Source: Saccharum officinarum
Taxonomy: Eukaryota; Streptophyta; Magnoliopsida; Poales; Poaceae
DNA length: 64,000 nt
Reading direction: 5' to 3'
Assembly (NCBI GenBank): GCA_020631735.1
Contig: CM036223.1
Span: 7,292,191 to 7,356,190, forward strand
Part shown: piece after piece, positions 34,801-49,381 of the stretch
Position numbering within the stretch: position 1 is the stretch's first letter
Layout: every line of letters starts with the position of its first letter
The notes under the pieces: generated by a model
What the model was told of the DNA's origin: nothing
What the model saw: only the letters and a program-made list of their open reading frames with translations
The model's database searches: none
Translations under genes and position numbers: made by a program

Positions 34801-35671
34801 ATGTTTGGTTTTGGTAATTGAGACAACTAGTAGACTAACCTCTACTCTAGTGTTGTGATTGAGATAGTTAAGTCCACACCAAGGTTGAGCAAGAATGGCA
34901 TTCATGAAGATGATGAGAGGTGGCCACAAGTGATGATCAAGTGCTCAATTCTTGGAAAAAGAAGAAAGAGTAAAACAAAATGCATAGGCTCAAGGCAAAG
35001 GTATAAGTTAGGGCATTTTGTTTTGCTGGTCAAAATACAATAGAGTGCCAACAAAACCTTGATCTGGTAGATGGTTTCTGAGGGCTGAGTTGTTTCTTTG
35101 AGAATTTGGTGTTGATACCTTGCAAACACTTTCACAAACTCATTGAAAGGTGCCTACAAAATTTCGTAAGATTCGATGTCATTAGTTGAATTTTGCCCTT
35201 TTCCTGGTTTGTTTCGGGCTGCTGTCCAGGCAAACTTGCCCAAGCCGACCTAGCATCTCGGCTCTGCCGACATCTTGGCCAGGCCGCCATAACATCCTGG
35301 CTAGGCCGGGCTTCCCTGTTTGGGTACTACACAACCCGGCCAGACCGGCTGTGCATCCTGGCCAGGCCGGCTTTCTGCTACTTGCTGCGACTTCGATTTT
35401 TCCTCTTGCTTTGCTTCTGCTAGTTGCTCCGCTGTGTTCTCTGAGTTGGTTTGAGTTTATCTAGTCACCAGTTGGCTTGTGTGAACTCCAATTGGTGTTT
35501 TTAGGTTTTTGAGTTCTTTGTGTTTGAATCGAGACATAACCCAAGTTTCTCTCATTCACCTCCTTTGGTCGCATGCTTGGTCCTTTAGCTTCTCACGAGA
35601 TCGGATGAGTTTCAAATAAAAACACGTTTTAGGATTCAGACTGCCAAAACCGGTTCAAGCCGGGGCGTACC
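34801..35671. other. Unassigned, transposon-like, second copy
   Basis: Copy of 13761-14633. No gene is seen. Confidence 0.4.
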
Positions 35672-36167
35672 TGATGAGTAGGATAAGAGATTGAGGGCCT
35701 CGGCCCAAGGCTAGCCCATTTAACTTTGCAGGTACGCAATTATGCTGCACTTTTGTTTGAATTTTCCAGAGTTATTAAATGCTCGAATCTTTTATATCGT
35801 CCCATTCTAATTACGTTGGATTGAAAGGTTTAATCTGAATAAATTTTTCATTCGTTCACCCAAAAGAAGTGTTTAATCTGAAAGATCAAGCTCCGCCTAT
35901 CTGAACAAACCTTTATACATTTGGGTATATTAACATTGGTAAATAAAAACAAACAAGTGAATACAGTATATACTAGTGTATTAGCAGCAGCAATGCTTGT
36001 GAAAAGAAAAACGAGACACTTAGCAATAATGATTAGTACATGCTTATTAGCGAAAACCCTTAAAAAGCACCTATAGCAATATTTTTAGTCATCATCATCA
36101 TCCTACTGGACCATGAAGACGCCTGAGCATTCAGATTCAGAGAAAAGGCTCTCACACGATCACGGGC

Positions 36168-39100
36168 TCACGGCTCGGCCATGTCCTTGGCGAACTCGCC
36201 GTCCTGAGCACGGCCATCGACCACCACAGAGACGGGTACCTCGTCGGCGTTGCTCATGTCGTGCTGCTGGACCACGAGCACCGACGACGTCACCCCGTGG
36301 CCGGACGACGCGAGCGCATCGCCGATGGGGCCGAGCTCCGGGTGCTCTGCCGGGCGGACGGCCAGCTGCGCCACCATCGGGGACGGCAGCCGGCCCTTGC
36401 CGACGACGACCAGGCCGTACTCCCTGCTCTTCCCGATCGACACCACCTCCTCGATCACGTTGCCCACCACCACCCGCTCCTCGAACCGCACCAGGGATCC
36501 CATCCTCTGCCGGAACTCCGCCACCGCCGCCTCGTTCAGCTCCTGCACGCACGCACCATTAATTGTTCATGCAACAACAAAAATGTGTTGTGAACTTGTG
36601 ATGGGATTGCACGTCACTGTAAGTTACCTTCTCCTTGCCGGCGTCGACGACGGCCGTGGAGAACGTGTAGCTCCGGTCGGCGTTCTTGGTGTGGGACGGG
36701 CGCAGCGTGACCTCGGACTGCTCCTCGCTGCCGTCCTTGCCATCAACGAACCGCACGACGGTGACCTGCACGCCGGGGTGCTCGGCCATCCTCCTGGCGA
36801 GCTCGAGGGCCTCCCTGTCGTCTGGCCCGCCGAAGAACACGACGCAGACGCCGTGCGCCACCTGCTCCGAGCTGACCTGCTCGCCGCCGCCGAAGCCGCG
36901 GTCGACGAGGACGGCGACGGAGCAGGGCGCCTCGCGGAGGATCCGGCGGTTGACGGCGCGCCACTCAGGGCCGAGGTTCTCGACGTCGTCGCCGCCGTGG
37001 CCTGTTTGTTGCTTGTGGAACGGCAGGACGACGAGGGAGACGCGCTTGTCCTCGGCGACGGCGGCGACGTCGTCGTGCATGGTGTGGAGCGCGGACACGG
37101 CGGTCATGGCGCGGACGTGGACGTGGCCGAGCTGCGCGTACGTGTCGAAGGCCACGTCCACCTGGTCGTGCGGCTCCCCCGCGCGGCGCGGCCGCAGGAA
37201 CGGGAGCCCGTTCCGTCGAGCGGCGCGCGCCATGAGGATGGAGGAGGTGCGCTCCGTCAGCTCCACCATGCGGAGGATGTAGAGCTTGACGAGGCGGCGC
37301 GGCTGCGTGTGGCCGCGGATGGTCTCGATCAGGTTGATCACCGCGGGCACGTCCTGCCCGCCGTGGATGCAGGCCAGCACGCGCAGCTCCATTGCGGCGC
37401 CAGCCCCGGCAGACGGCGAGGACGGCGCGGAGGGGTCGGGGCCCTGGAGCTTGCGGTGGTGCAGGCGCCGTCGGCCAGTGGCGCGCGCGGGTTTGTAGAT
37501 GGCCATGACCGTGGGCGTGGTGATGAAGGTGGTCACCAGCGCCATGAGCACCAGGATGGCGAACGTCTCCTCGTTCAGAACCTGCAGGCACGATGAGAAA
37601 TCACATTGTTGCAGAGCATGTGGAAACTTGTGCGGGAATTTTTTACGGAATCCTTCTTCAAACTGAGTTGCTCTCATGCTCTGTACAGTTCCTTTAGTCC
37701 CTTGGCACTGTATTTTGCAGATGCAGAGTCAAATTATTTGTGATCAAATTGAATGGTTTTGGGATGTTGGATTCAACATTCAAGCAACATGGTTGGACAC
37801 TCAGGTCAATGTTTTTCGTGTATCCCTTCAAGTTTTCGGAACAGAAATCTCGGCCCAAACCTGACCCGTCAAATGTGAGTGTGACACTGACGATCAAGAC
37901 GAGCTTGCTACTTTTCTTTCTCCTCATTCTTTTTTCCTCTATTTCTCTTCTACTTTTTCTATTTTCTTCCCTTATCTTTCTTTAGTCACGCATAGAAATG
38001 TTGAGAGAAGAGGGGGCTCCATTGTTCACGCTGGGTATGGGGGCTTATACCCCCATGGCCCCATCCCCATGCTAGTTCTACCCCTAGGATCGCAAGAGAG
38101 TAATGTAACTGCAATGCATGACAAAACCAAGAATAGCTACTAAGGTTGAAAAAGCTATGTTATGGCCAATGGTGCACTGAGAGGGTGTTTCTGTTATTTT
38201 TCCATACATTAGCTGATATTATCTGATTTGGTTCAACTAGTGAGATACTTGTTATCTAGATGTCTAGCTAACAATTAACTGATCTATTATCTATACTTGT
38301 TTGGATCCAAAAGAGATAATCATTGGCAGATAACTACTATCTATAGGGATCCAAATAGGGTCTAAAATTGAGTTTTTGACTCTTGCCATTCAATCAATAA
38401 AATAAACAAACAAGCTACAAGCAAGATCATATCGCACATGAGGTGCCTATGGGACAAGGGAATATACATACATTTTGAAGTTTGCATGAATGTATGACGG
38501 TGGACGGGCGGACTAGTATGCTTTGACTAGTGATTTCTCTTACAATATGTATTGTGAACCATAAAATGTTATTGTTGTGTCAAAAGATATTCAGAACACA
38601 AAAATAGTATGTATAAATTTTGACTTTTTTAAAGGTATAAATTATGATTAATTGTTGATCAGAACCTGTCAAAGTTTGACCTTTCAAAATCCTATTGGAG
38701 ACATTCTAGATATGGACAGGTGCGTATAAGTTCATGGTAACTAGTTCTCAATCAGTTTCAAATAGTTCCACTTTATAAGTCAGTTCCAGTATTTTTAGAT
38801 ATATAATTTTTATTTATATATCTAAGAAAAAATATATTTAGATGTTTAATAAAAGTATATCTAGAAAAACTAAATTGACTTTCAATTTAGGCATTGTTTG
38901 ATACGCATGTATTCATCTCAATCCACGTATGTTGAAGTGGATTAGAGTGTAACTAAACTAAGTTCTATTTTAATCCACTCGAACATATGTATATTGAAGT
39001 GGATAAACATACATGATCAAAGAAAGCAAAAGGAAGACGGCAAGGAAAGGTAAAGTCCACGGGATGAGCGACGATATTCATGGACTCATGGTAACTCCTG

Positions 39101-40884
39101 GTCATTCTACAAGGTGCATCCCACTTTCCAAATTCCAACGCACCGCACAGGCCGGCCTGACATGACATACTAGCTACAATAGCAGCCAAGACAAGAAGAT
39201 TCATGCCAGTGACGTACGTCCCCCGGCCGATTGCCTAGAGAAAAACCTAGTCACACTAGCTAGTCACGAGCACATCAGCCACTGATGGCATGGAGCACCA
39301 CGACTAGCAAGTTCCCGGCCAACACTTGGACGACGATGACACGCGCGACCATGCAGGGTGGTAGAGTAGGAAGCTGCATGCATGCATGCATTGTATATAT
39401 GGTCCAGCATGTCATCACCAACGGGAACCAGGTGACCTCTGCTTTACTTTGTCCTCACTCACATGACTCCTCAGCTCCTCTTTTGACTTCATGCATGCTT
39501 TTTCAAAAAAAGAACAAAAAGAAGAAGAAAAGGCAACAATAACTACTCCTATGCAAGAAAATAAAACATTGCACCGAACTGGAAAAAAACTGAAACGTGT
39601 TTGTACGTAATAATTATTGAATATATTGCTCGTACGTAGGAGAAGGTGTACCTTGCGCTCCCTGCCGATGTTGAGCACGATGAGCTCGACGAGTCCCTTG
39701 GTGTTCATGACGACGCCGAGCACGAGCGCCTCCCTGGCCCCCATCCCGCACGCCATGGCCACCCCGAACGTCCCCACGATCTTGCCCGCGCAGGCGGTGG
39801 CGATGACGAGCGCGAGCATGGCCCAGGCCTCGCCGCCCCGGATGGTGGCCACGTCCGTCTTGAGCCCGCTGGAGGCGAAGTAGAGCGGCAGCAGGAGCTC
39901 CGACACCAGGTCCTCCACGCGCGCCGTCACCCGCGCCGCGAACCCGCCCTCCTTGGGCACCGTCAGCCCGAACACGAAGGCGCCGAAGATGGCGTGGATC
40001 CCGATCACGTCCGTCGCCAACCCGGACGCCAGCACACCCGCCAGCGTCACCGCCACCCACGCCTCGCTGCTTCCGTCCCCGGCCGCGTCCGCGCGCCGCG
40101 CCACCCACGCCATCGCCGGCTTCACCGCCACCATCCACGCCGCCACGAACGCCGCGCCGCACAGCAGCACCCACAGCGACACGATCGGGCTGCGGTGGTT
40201 CGTCCCGTTCCCCCCGTCTCCCGAGATGGCAACGGCCAGCGCGAGCAGCACCCAGGCCGCGACGTCGTTGAAGGCGGCGGCGGCGAGCGCGGTCTCCCCG
40301 ATCGGGGTGGTGAGGAGCTTGAGCTCCGCGAGGATGCGCGCCATGACGGGGAACGCGGTGATGGAGAGCGCGACGCCCATGAAGACGAGGAACGGCGCGT
40401 AGCCCGCCTGGTCGGCGCCCGGGACGGCGGCGCGGAGCACGAAGGCGACGCCGACGCCGCACGCGAACGGGAGCGAGATCCCCGCCGCCGCGATGGCGAA
40501 GGCGTGCCGCCCGCTGCGGCGCACCGACCGGAGGTCCAGCTCCAGCCCCACCAGGAAGAGGAAGAAGAGGAGGCCCAGGCTGGCGACGGACTCCAGCACG
40601 GGCGTGCTCCACGCCGGGAACAGCGCGCGGAGGTAGGCGGCGTTGCGGCCTAGCGCCGACGGGCCTAGCAGGATCCCCGCCACGATCTCCGCGATCACCT
40701 TGGGTTGACGGAGGGGGCGGAGCAGGAACGCCAGGAAGCGGCTGAGCACCAGGATCAGCAGCGCCTGTAGGATCAGCAGCGGGAACGCGAAGTGGAGTGG
40801 GTCGTCGCCCTGCCACACCCCGTTCGACGACGTCTTCACGGCCGCCATCTCCGCCGCGGACACTGACGACTGCGGCGACGACAT
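36168..40884 (-). CDS. CHX-type cation/H+ antiporter, intact (853 residues)
   Basis: A membrane antiporter of the plant CHX family (CPA2) that exchanges monovalent cations, typically K+, for H+. Exons on the - strand are 40884-39652 (411 codons), 37581-36628 (318 codons) and 36542-36168 (124 codons plus stop). The introns (2070 and 85 bp) are GT-AG and phase 0. Residues 21-27 are NGVWQGD, the family's N-terminal signature. Hydrophobic segments run from about 31 to 405. Conserved motifs include GLELD (113-117), [11 protein letters not shown] (175-185), the Asn206-Asp207 pair in AAFNDVAAW, and [12 protein letters not shown] (393-404). Residues 412-853 are the soluble C-terminal region. An upstream in-frame ATG at 40947 would add 21 Arg/Cys-rich residues and is less likely. 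The sequence resembles the CHX15-20 group, but the exact orthologue is unresolved. Confidence 0.93.
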
Positions 40885-41424
40885 GTTGGCCGGCCGACGG
40901 CGCGCGCAGGCGCAGAGGCGAGCGAAGATGACGAGTGGTTCAAACACACGAGGTGGGTCAGATCAGCTCCTTGGATTTTTCAACTTGTAGGCGCTTCAAC
41001 GAGCGACCCAGGGTAGGGCGGCGCGGGGGTCCCGTGATTCCATTGCCGTCGCCATTGGCCATTGGGTGCGTGCTGTGCAGCTGTGCTTCGCTTGGGAGTT
41101 GAGAGCGAGAGACGGTTCGGACTCTCTCGGCTTGCATGTGAACTGAATTGTGGTCATGACGGGTCACTGACGCGTGGGTACTCAACATGTTGGGAAAGGG
41201 GTAAATGCCTTAATCTAAAAGTTGCAACTTAATTAATTAAATCGATGCTTTAACCGATGCACACATTCATTCGAGGATTTTCAGCTTCCATATATCCTGC
41301 TCGTCCATCTTCCTCGTCTTTTGCCGGCCGGTGCTATGGGCTGCCCAAGCATCGTATTTGACCCCATTTGGTAGGGCTATACTGTACGTGACCTCGGCTT
41401 TAGCTCTTCCGTATACGTACTGTG

Positions 41425-41615
41425 AGGCCAGTCTGACGGTTTCATGGCTCAGTTTTCAACACACTCATATTTTGAAAACAGTGCAGAAGAGTTTCATTCC
41501 CATGAAACTCTCTCTACTCCCATGAAACTTTCATCATCTCTCTTCATCGATACAGTGTCATGTTAGCATATTTAATGTCCATGAAACTCTATGAAACTCC
41601 CATTGAGGCTGGTCT
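41425..41615. mobile_element. MITE of the CCCATTGAGRCTGGTCT family, second copy
   Basis: Copy of 20388-20578. Confidence 0.7.
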
Positions 41616-41643
41616 GATAAGAAAAGCAACATACTAGCGCCTT

Positions 41644-42967
41644 GATGTCCGGACCGACGCGCGCGTCCAGACACCCGCACCTACTTGTGTCGCGGACCTC
41701 TACGTTTTTGCACCTCCTTTGTTTCTTGTGCCCACGTCGTCCTGCCCGCGCCGTCCGCTCGCACATGTGAACTGCTCGTTTCAGCTCTGCTTTCCACGCG
41801 CACGTGGGGACTCCCTGCACCCCGCTTCATATCGAGCACGCGGGGACTGCCTGTGCCTGTGCCGACTGCTTCCCACGCCCGCTTCACACGGGTATCGCAT
41901 GCATGGTGCCCTAACAGCTGCAGCAGTCAGCAGCGACAGGTGGGTCTCATTGCAACATATGCACCACCTGATCTACTTTTGCAACATTCAGATGAAACAC
42001 TTGCAACATACGTCCAAAAACAACTGAAATACTTGCAACATACGTCCGAAAACAACTGAAACACTTGCAACATACGTCTGAAGCACCTGCAAAATGCCTA
42101 AAAATACTTGAAAGCCGTTGTAAGCATATGCAACATTCAAATAAAACACTTGCAACATATGTAACATCCAGATAAACGCTTGCAACATACGTTTGAGAAA
42201 ACAGATGAAACATTTGAAACAGACTCTTGCAACATGTGTGTATAGCCATTGCAACATATGCAACATCTCAATCTCTGAAACATCTAAAGCAATTGAAACA
42301 TACGCTTGCAACATGCGCTTTCGTGCAACATCTTCTTGCTACTTGCAGCATAGAGGGGGCGTGCTGCGCCAAGCCACCATGCTTCTGCCATCCAAGATCA
42401 TCCACGAGCAGGCCGACCATCAGCACGGGCGACGCGAAAGACATCTACGTGAGGAGGGGGCGGAGGCGTGTCAAGGTAGCCGGAACAACACGGCGCCATA
42501 ACAAACAGGAGGATCATGCGGCTGCATACGCCTAGTGCAATGGAGTTCATCTACTATGCGCCGTTGGCATAGCACTGTGCCATGGGGTGGCGTAGGAAGC
42601 GGCCAAAGAGGCAACCACATCTGGCACTAGAGCAAGGCGAGGACGACGCAAGGGCCAGGAGGAAGACAAGCGGCCACGGCAGATAGGAGGCACGATGGAG
42701 AGGGAGGAAGACGGGTGGGCGCACTTGGGCGTGGTGGAGATGCCGGCCACCGAGCGCCCGGACGCTGAAGGCGGCACAACGAAGCACTGCGGTTATGGCG
42801 TTGCGGTGATTTCTGCGTGACTGATTCTGAAGAAATGAGTGGACAAGCAGATAGGATAGGATGGAGAAATGAGTGGACGAGCAAGTAGGATAGCATAGGA
42901 GGGGGTCGTTGGGCTCGCAGCCCACCAACAGGAGCGTCCGGATGGATGAACGCCCTACAGGAAGTAT
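41644..42967. mobile_element. Repeat-rich DNA element, second copy
   Basis: Copy of 20607-21930, including the TTGCAACATACGTC array at about 41942-42352. Confidence 0.5.
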
Positions 42968-44347
42968 ATATTACTGATAAGAAAAAGTCTTTTTTGCTCT
43001 CATCTCAAGATAAATAGAAGCCAATAAAACCAATATTTTAAGTTTACGGGCTCAGATTCTTTCAGGCACTGTAACAAGGAGTCGCCATTTGGAGTCGTGC
43101 CAAATAGTTGGAGCTTACTCTCACTCTCTCTTAAAATACATAGGCCTCGTTCGGTATGGCGTCCTGGCTCCTTGCTATATTGTGTGAAAGGGTCGTTAAA
43201 TTCAGGAAAATAAAAAGTAATGGTTTTATTGACATCTATTAGTTCATTCTAAATGAAAGACAAAAACAATTTTTTTTGCTATAGTGAGCCATAACTGACC
43301 GGCGCTATGGTGTGTTATGATTAAAAAAATAAAACATTGCTAATGCTACCTGCCGATTAAATAGAATGTATGTCCATTGTTTTTGGGGAGTTGTTTGTCA
43401 AGGTAATACTTGTAGCTAGGCGTTCGAAAGGTTATATCACGCGAGCAAAATGTTTGTAATCTGACAAAACAAACAAAGCCTCATTGAAGGAAAAAGAAAC
43501 ACAAAAGTTTAAGTGAATGAAAAATGTTAGACAATTCACTTAAGTCTTGAATAGTCTTATCATCAATGACCTTTATTGAACTTATTGAAATCACCTTCTT
43601 TTTCTCTTGTGTTCAGGCCGATAACTCGCATGCAGACAAGCAGTTTTTTTGTTTGTTTTTTTTAGAATAAGACACGCAGTGTGCAGTTCCACTTTGCAAC
43701 ACCGCAGCTCCGACCTCGTGCTACAACCTTCGATCCTCAGCATAGTCAAAGGCTATACCATGAGCCGGACACGTGGCACACTACCGGTAGCTCTGCAGAC
43801 TGTCCCTGTTTGCTCTTTCTCGTGTTGCCACGGAGCACTGCCGTGTGCGTAAGGATTGTTTGGTTTCGAACCAGGCAAGCTAAGCTCGTCTGGAAACTTG
43901 GCCTAGGCATCCATCCTTTTATTTATTCAAAATTTGGGATTAATATTTGTAAGCGAAGTTGCCGACAGGCTCTGACAAAAATAGAGAGCTAGTACTAGTT
44001 TAGCTTTGGCGTGCAATTCCTTTTTCTAGTCAATCGAGCAAATCATGGATGCTACTAACTACCTCTAACAGATACACCTATCTGGCTCCTAATGCTATAT
44101 ACACTACTAAGAGCTTAGAGCAAGACGAATTATATAGCCTTCAGCTGATTGTTTATATATTTACAACCCAATTATCAACATGCTCGTATAGCAGTTGTCT
44201 GACATTCAGTCTATCTGTGGTCATGTATTATACTTGCTCTTAGATACTTAAGAGTTAAGGGCAGTATATAGAGAACAATGTTGTTAACGCATAGTGGTGA
44301 GCTAGACTCTGTGTCTCTGGACAGGATGATGCATCATTTTTTCCCTT
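42968..44347. other. Intergenic, second copy
   Basis: Copy of 21931-23310. No gene is seen. Confidence 0.4.
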
Positions 44348-44833
44348 GTAGGGGTGGCCAGTTGGTGGCTATGTAAGAACGAGAAGAGGGTCGTGAAGCT
44401 AGAAATTCAAGCTCGCGATGTCCTGCTGAAAAAGTGGGGTATGCTCGTTGAAAGTTGCGAGCTTGACACCTCGGCATTCAATGATTACGAGCAAGCCTTC
44501 GCATCGCCACTTTCGTGGGAGACATTGCAGGAGCTATTCCCTAGGCATGATTGAGGGTGTCGGAGGGAGGTGCGCTCTCTGATGGGGTGAATTTTTTTCA
44601 TCAGAAACAGGAGGGTTGTGACCCCCTACTGATGGGGTGAATTAGGATAGCTTTATTTATGATTTGGTCGCAAAAGCTTGTGCGTAATTGTATATAAGTA
44701 AAATATGTCGTCTCGTTGTCATGCAATGTCTGGCTTTTCTATTGTGCAATGCTTTGTATAATAAACTCCAATCTCTTCTTAATGAAACATGAGCCCGAGA
44801 GGTCCCCATTCGCGAAAAAAATATTTAACACTT
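44348..44833 (+). mobile_element. Possible LINE-like 3' end, second copy
   Basis: Copy of 23311-23796, with the same 66-codon terminal frame at 44354-44554. Confidence 0.3.
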
Positions 44834-45083
44834 CAATCTTCCCAACCTTGCATAATTATAGAAATTTCACAACCGTAAAATCAGGCTACACCCATTCATT
44901 CACCACGGTGACCTTATAAAACCTAATCCGCAACTATAAAACTCATCCACAACCGTAAAAATGAAGCTACATCACCTCAACCATCCTGGACCCATAAATC
45001 TCATCCTGCAGTATAATAGTAAATACTTATCTATTGTAATCGTAAATATCGAAAATAACAAGTAAAATACCTCTTGGAGAGTA

Positions 45084-45717
45084 TCGACGAAATACGTCTG
45101 GTAGTCTACCGAGGGATATGCCCACGGTAGTAGATGAATCGGTAGAGGTGCGCGTGAGAGAACCGGATGGTGACACAGAACGTAAGAGACAACGGTTAGA
45201 CAGGTTCCGACCGTCAGCTTGACGTAACACCCTACGTCTTGTGTCTTTGGTGGTTTATATATTGATATGAGGTATCTTAGGCTAAGATCTATATGTCGAT
45301 ATATAAACCACCAAAGACACAGGACGTAGATTATTACGTCAAGCTTACGGTCTAAACCTGTATAATCGCTGTCTCTAGCGTTCTATGTAGGGATGAAAAC
45401 GGAACAGGAATATTTCGAATTGACCGTTTTCGTTTTCTATATCATGAACCGTTTTTTAATATGAAAAATTATCAGTTTCAATTGATTTCACAACTATTTT
45501 CAACCATTTTTTGTATTATTTAATTGCTAAATGTAGAAATATCCCGAACCGACCGTTTTCGTTTTTCTATATCGTAAGTCTGTTTTCGACCGTTTTCATC
45601 CTTAGTTCTATGTCACCATCCGGCTCCCTCACGCGCACCTCCACCGATTCATCTACTACCGTAGGCATATCCCTCGGTAGACTACTAGACGTATTTCGTC
45701 GACAGTGGCGCACCAGG
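45084..45717. repeat. Inverted repeat of LTR arms, second copy
   Basis: Copy of 24047-24680, with the same hairpin centre. Confidence 0.85.
45388..45604. mobile_element. Ds-like hAT element, second copy
   Basis: Copy of 24351-24567. The flanking GTTCTATG duplication is identical. Confidence 0.92.
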
Positions 45718-45929
45718 TGTTCGTGCTGATTTTACGGCGAGCCAGATGGGAACTTCTTCGACCAACGTCGCCGACAACTCGGCGTTCGGCGGCAACTCGA
45801 CGCTGGCACACAGCGGATTGCTTTCCTCGGCGAACGGCCACACGTGCTGGAGTTCGACACCTGGTCATGCGCCTCCAACAGATGCAACACGCGACAACTA
45901 GATCGGGAATACGTGCAAGGCGGAGCCAA

Positions 45930-46172
45930 GGTCCTGTTTAGTTACATGCAAACCCAAAATATTTCCTCTTCCACCCATCACATCGAATCTTTAAACGCAT
46001 ACATAAAGCATTAAATGTAGGTAAAAAAAAATAACTAATTGCATAGTTTGTCTGTAAAGTTCGAGACGAATCTTTTAAATCTAATTAATCTATAGTTGGA
46101 CAAATTTTACCAAATAACAACGAAAAGTGCTACAGTAACTTTTCACCCAAACTTTCCCAACTAAACACAGCC
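45930..46172. mobile_element. MITE with TCCTGTTTAGTT ends, second copy
   Basis: Copy of 24893-25135. Confidence 0.75.
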
Positions 46173-46765
46173 CAAGCAATCTAAGAAAGCTAAGTCAAGT
46201 CGCTTCCTAATTAAATATTGTTATACTCCCAGATCTATCCGTATGTCTGCATGCATGGTTTATGTTGGCAGCAACCCGATCGAATACGCAAGATTGTTGC
46301 CACGGATCACGACAACAAGCAATCAAGAAAGGCAGCCGGCGTTAAAGCGATGTGGAGTAGTGTTTCCATCAGAGATGCTGATCGACCGTACAAGCTAACT
46401 GGTGTAATCGAAGAGATATAGAAGCACATATTCATCTGGATCTACGGAGGCGTGGGATGCAAGCTAGTAATCAGGGTAGTAAGACTCCCTCGTACTCATG
46501 CACGTATATGCTTGATATGTGCGTATGCGTTTGTGTGTCCAGGATCCAATTCCAACTCGACGTTACACATGCAGTTTCATCGAAAGCTAAAATCATGACC
46601 TTCCCTGTTCTAATTAAATATTCTATAATGCGTTCTGGATATCTCTGTCTATGTGATGATTAATGGCAGGATCTCGATTGTGCCGCTGTCATCGACATCG
46701 ACTCATTGGTGCCATGCGCCGACAAGCCCGCCGTCATCCTATGCCGGCCCGCGTGAAAAGGCTAA

Positions 46766-46959
46766 GGCCAACCTCAATGGGGTTTCATAAAGTTTTATGG
46801 GCATTAAATACGTTGACATGTCACTGTATTGATGAAGAGAGAGGTGATGAAAGTTTCATGGGAGTAGAGAGAGTTTCATGGGGACGAAACGCTTCTGCAC
46901 TGTTTCCAAAAAGTGGCTGTGTTGGAAACTGAGCCATGAAACCCCCATTGAGACTGGTC
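46766..46959. mobile_element. Tourist-like MITE pair, first member, second copy
   Basis: Copy of 25729-25922, with flanking TAA. Confidence 0.85.
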
Positions 46960-46962
46960 TAA

Positions 46963-47238
46963 GACCAGTCTCAGTGGGAGTTTTACGTGAGTTTTATTTA
47001 TATTAAATAGGTTGCCACATAGGTATTTTGGATGACATGACAATATATTTAAAAAGAGAGAGAAGAAATATGTTTCATCTAGATGAAACTCTCTTAACAC
47101 GATTACCAACTCTCTATGAGTCTTGAAATTAAATATCTATGAAACCATGGAATGAAACTCTCCATTAAAAATAGGTGTTTCATACAAGTTTCATTTTATT
47201 TCACATGACATAGCAATCTTGACGAAACTCCCCAGGCC
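46963..47238. mobile_element. Tourist-like MITE pair, second member, second copy
   Basis: Copy of 25926-26201. Confidence 0.7.
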
Positions 47239-47771
47239 TAACGACCGAGCTGCCAGGGCGCCACAACCTCCCTGACGTCTCCAGCGCTAGGCCACGCCGC
47301 CACGCGTGCTAGATGAAGGTTCACCACCGTGCCATGACCCAACGCGATCGTTTGCGTCACAGGGTCGCATGTGCAGCAACATATCCAGGCACATAATCAG
47401 TGAGCTCAACTGTGCCGTTCACCGTCACACCGTGGTCGTCATCTGCCTGAGCCGTGCAAGGCGCACGCACACATCGCGCTTTTGGGGATCCAAATCCAAT
47501 GTGAGGCAAGCTGCCCGAAGAGCGACCCGGCAAGCCACGATTGAGCCGCTAAGCGAGCCGTCCGAGCCGTCAAGCGAGCCACAAGCGAGCCATATCCATC
47601 TACTCGGACATCGCGACGTGCTTCTAAATATTCTTCAACCTTTATATATCTCCATGACGTTTCTCCATGCCGTTTTATCCATGTTTATTCGCTAAGCGAA
47701 CTTTCTCCATGTATAACATCTTAAAGATAACGTGCAATTATGCATAAGGTAAATCCCCAAACAATTATGTT

Positions 47772-49381
47772 TACGCTCGGAGGTCTCTAGAGACGGCATT
47801 GTCTCCGGCTTCTCTTTACACGTGCACAAGCGTCTACCCTCTGCGTTACGGGTGGTCGGCAGCGGCTCCTTGGCGACGCTTTGTTTTCCTACACGTGCAC
47901 GGGCTCCGCGCTCCGCGTTATGGTTTCCAGGCTAGTCCGGGCTGGAGACTCAGCTACAAACTAACTACTCGAACGGTTTATGTTAAATATAAACACATCT
48001 CCAAAAGAAAATTTAGTGTTTACACCAACTAGAAGGAAAAATATTCATATTTAAAATATGAACAAACTCCAAAATAAACATAATGTTTATTTACTCTGCT
48101 CTACTGCCTCCATCGCCGAGTTCATATATTTTATTTTTACATCATGTACTACCCACTCTCCACATCTTTATTACAGAGATCAAGTTTGGTTGCCGAGCTC
48201 ATTTTTTACATCCGGGGACTGGATCAGTTGGGAAAGACAAGAGAATCATCATCCGGATGGTCGGACCACCTAGCAGACGGACTTCACCGCCAACCAACTG
48301 GTCAGACTGTTTGGCGCTCATTTCGCCACCGACTAGTTGCTTGGGCTTCATCTTCAGCTAAGCTGGAGACTCCTCGACGTTCGGATTCTTCGTGCAAGCA
48401 TCGCCAGCTAAGCTGAGGGTTTCTCGGTGTTCGGATTTTTCATGCAAGAGTTGCCAGCTAAGCTGGGGATTTCCTTTGGCGATCAGATTTTGCTACGCAT
48501 CATCGGTGTGTTATCAAGTTGCCCCATGCTATTAGGATCAGGGTGCTGATCCTAGGCAACACATCCGAGGTCTTGATAAGTACATGGCAGATGACGTCGG
48601 TAAGCTTTCATTAAAATTCTTTGATCCTGCTACAAGATTTCTTCACAATCTTCTAGCAGTCTCGAGGACTACGTGTGTACACATCATCTGGCGATAACTG
48701 TACTGATTTCTACATTGTTTTTTCTCAGCTAAGCTGGGGACTGAGTTAGCACTTGAAGATTACTGCTTTAGACCTTGGCACCACGTGAATACTTCACCTA
48801 CTATCAGGCTCGGGGACTAAGTGGGCACACTTCACCTAGCGGTGAACGTGCTTTTTTGGGACTCGGTCTTCTTCGAAACGACTAAGTCATAGACCGTAAA
48901 CGTTCAAGCTCCATGTTTGGCTCTAAGAATCAGTTCTGCTTAAGGCATGGATGCTAAGCATCTCTTTCCGCTCTTGAGGGACTAAGTTCCTCCACGCTGA
49001 CTAAGTCCGGGACGCTAAGCGTCCAACTTCGCCGTCCGAAACCTAAGTGGGCACACTTCACCTAAGGTGGATACCTTAAAATTTTTTTCACTTGAGCTCC
49101 TTACATTCTTCCGGCAAACCTCAACTTCGAGCAAGTCCGGGTTCAGTGACCAATCGAACTGCTCGGACAGCTGCCTCAATAGCTCGGACGCATCGTTCAA
49201 CAGCTCGGACACTCGATCAACAGCTCGGACGCTTGTTCAACTGTTCGGACGCTTGCTTCAACAGTTCGGCTCCCAGTTAAACTGGTTGGATGCCTGCTCT
49301 TGGTGATTAGCAGCAAGTTGGACAGGTCGGACAAGCTCAAGACGGTGTTGCTCAGCAGATACAAGGCGCTCGGAGACTAGC
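47772..49381 (+). mobile_element. Ty3/gypsy 3' internal region, second copy
   Basis: Copy of 26735-28343, including the tandem arrays at about 48355-48487 and 49150-49268. Confidence 0.6.
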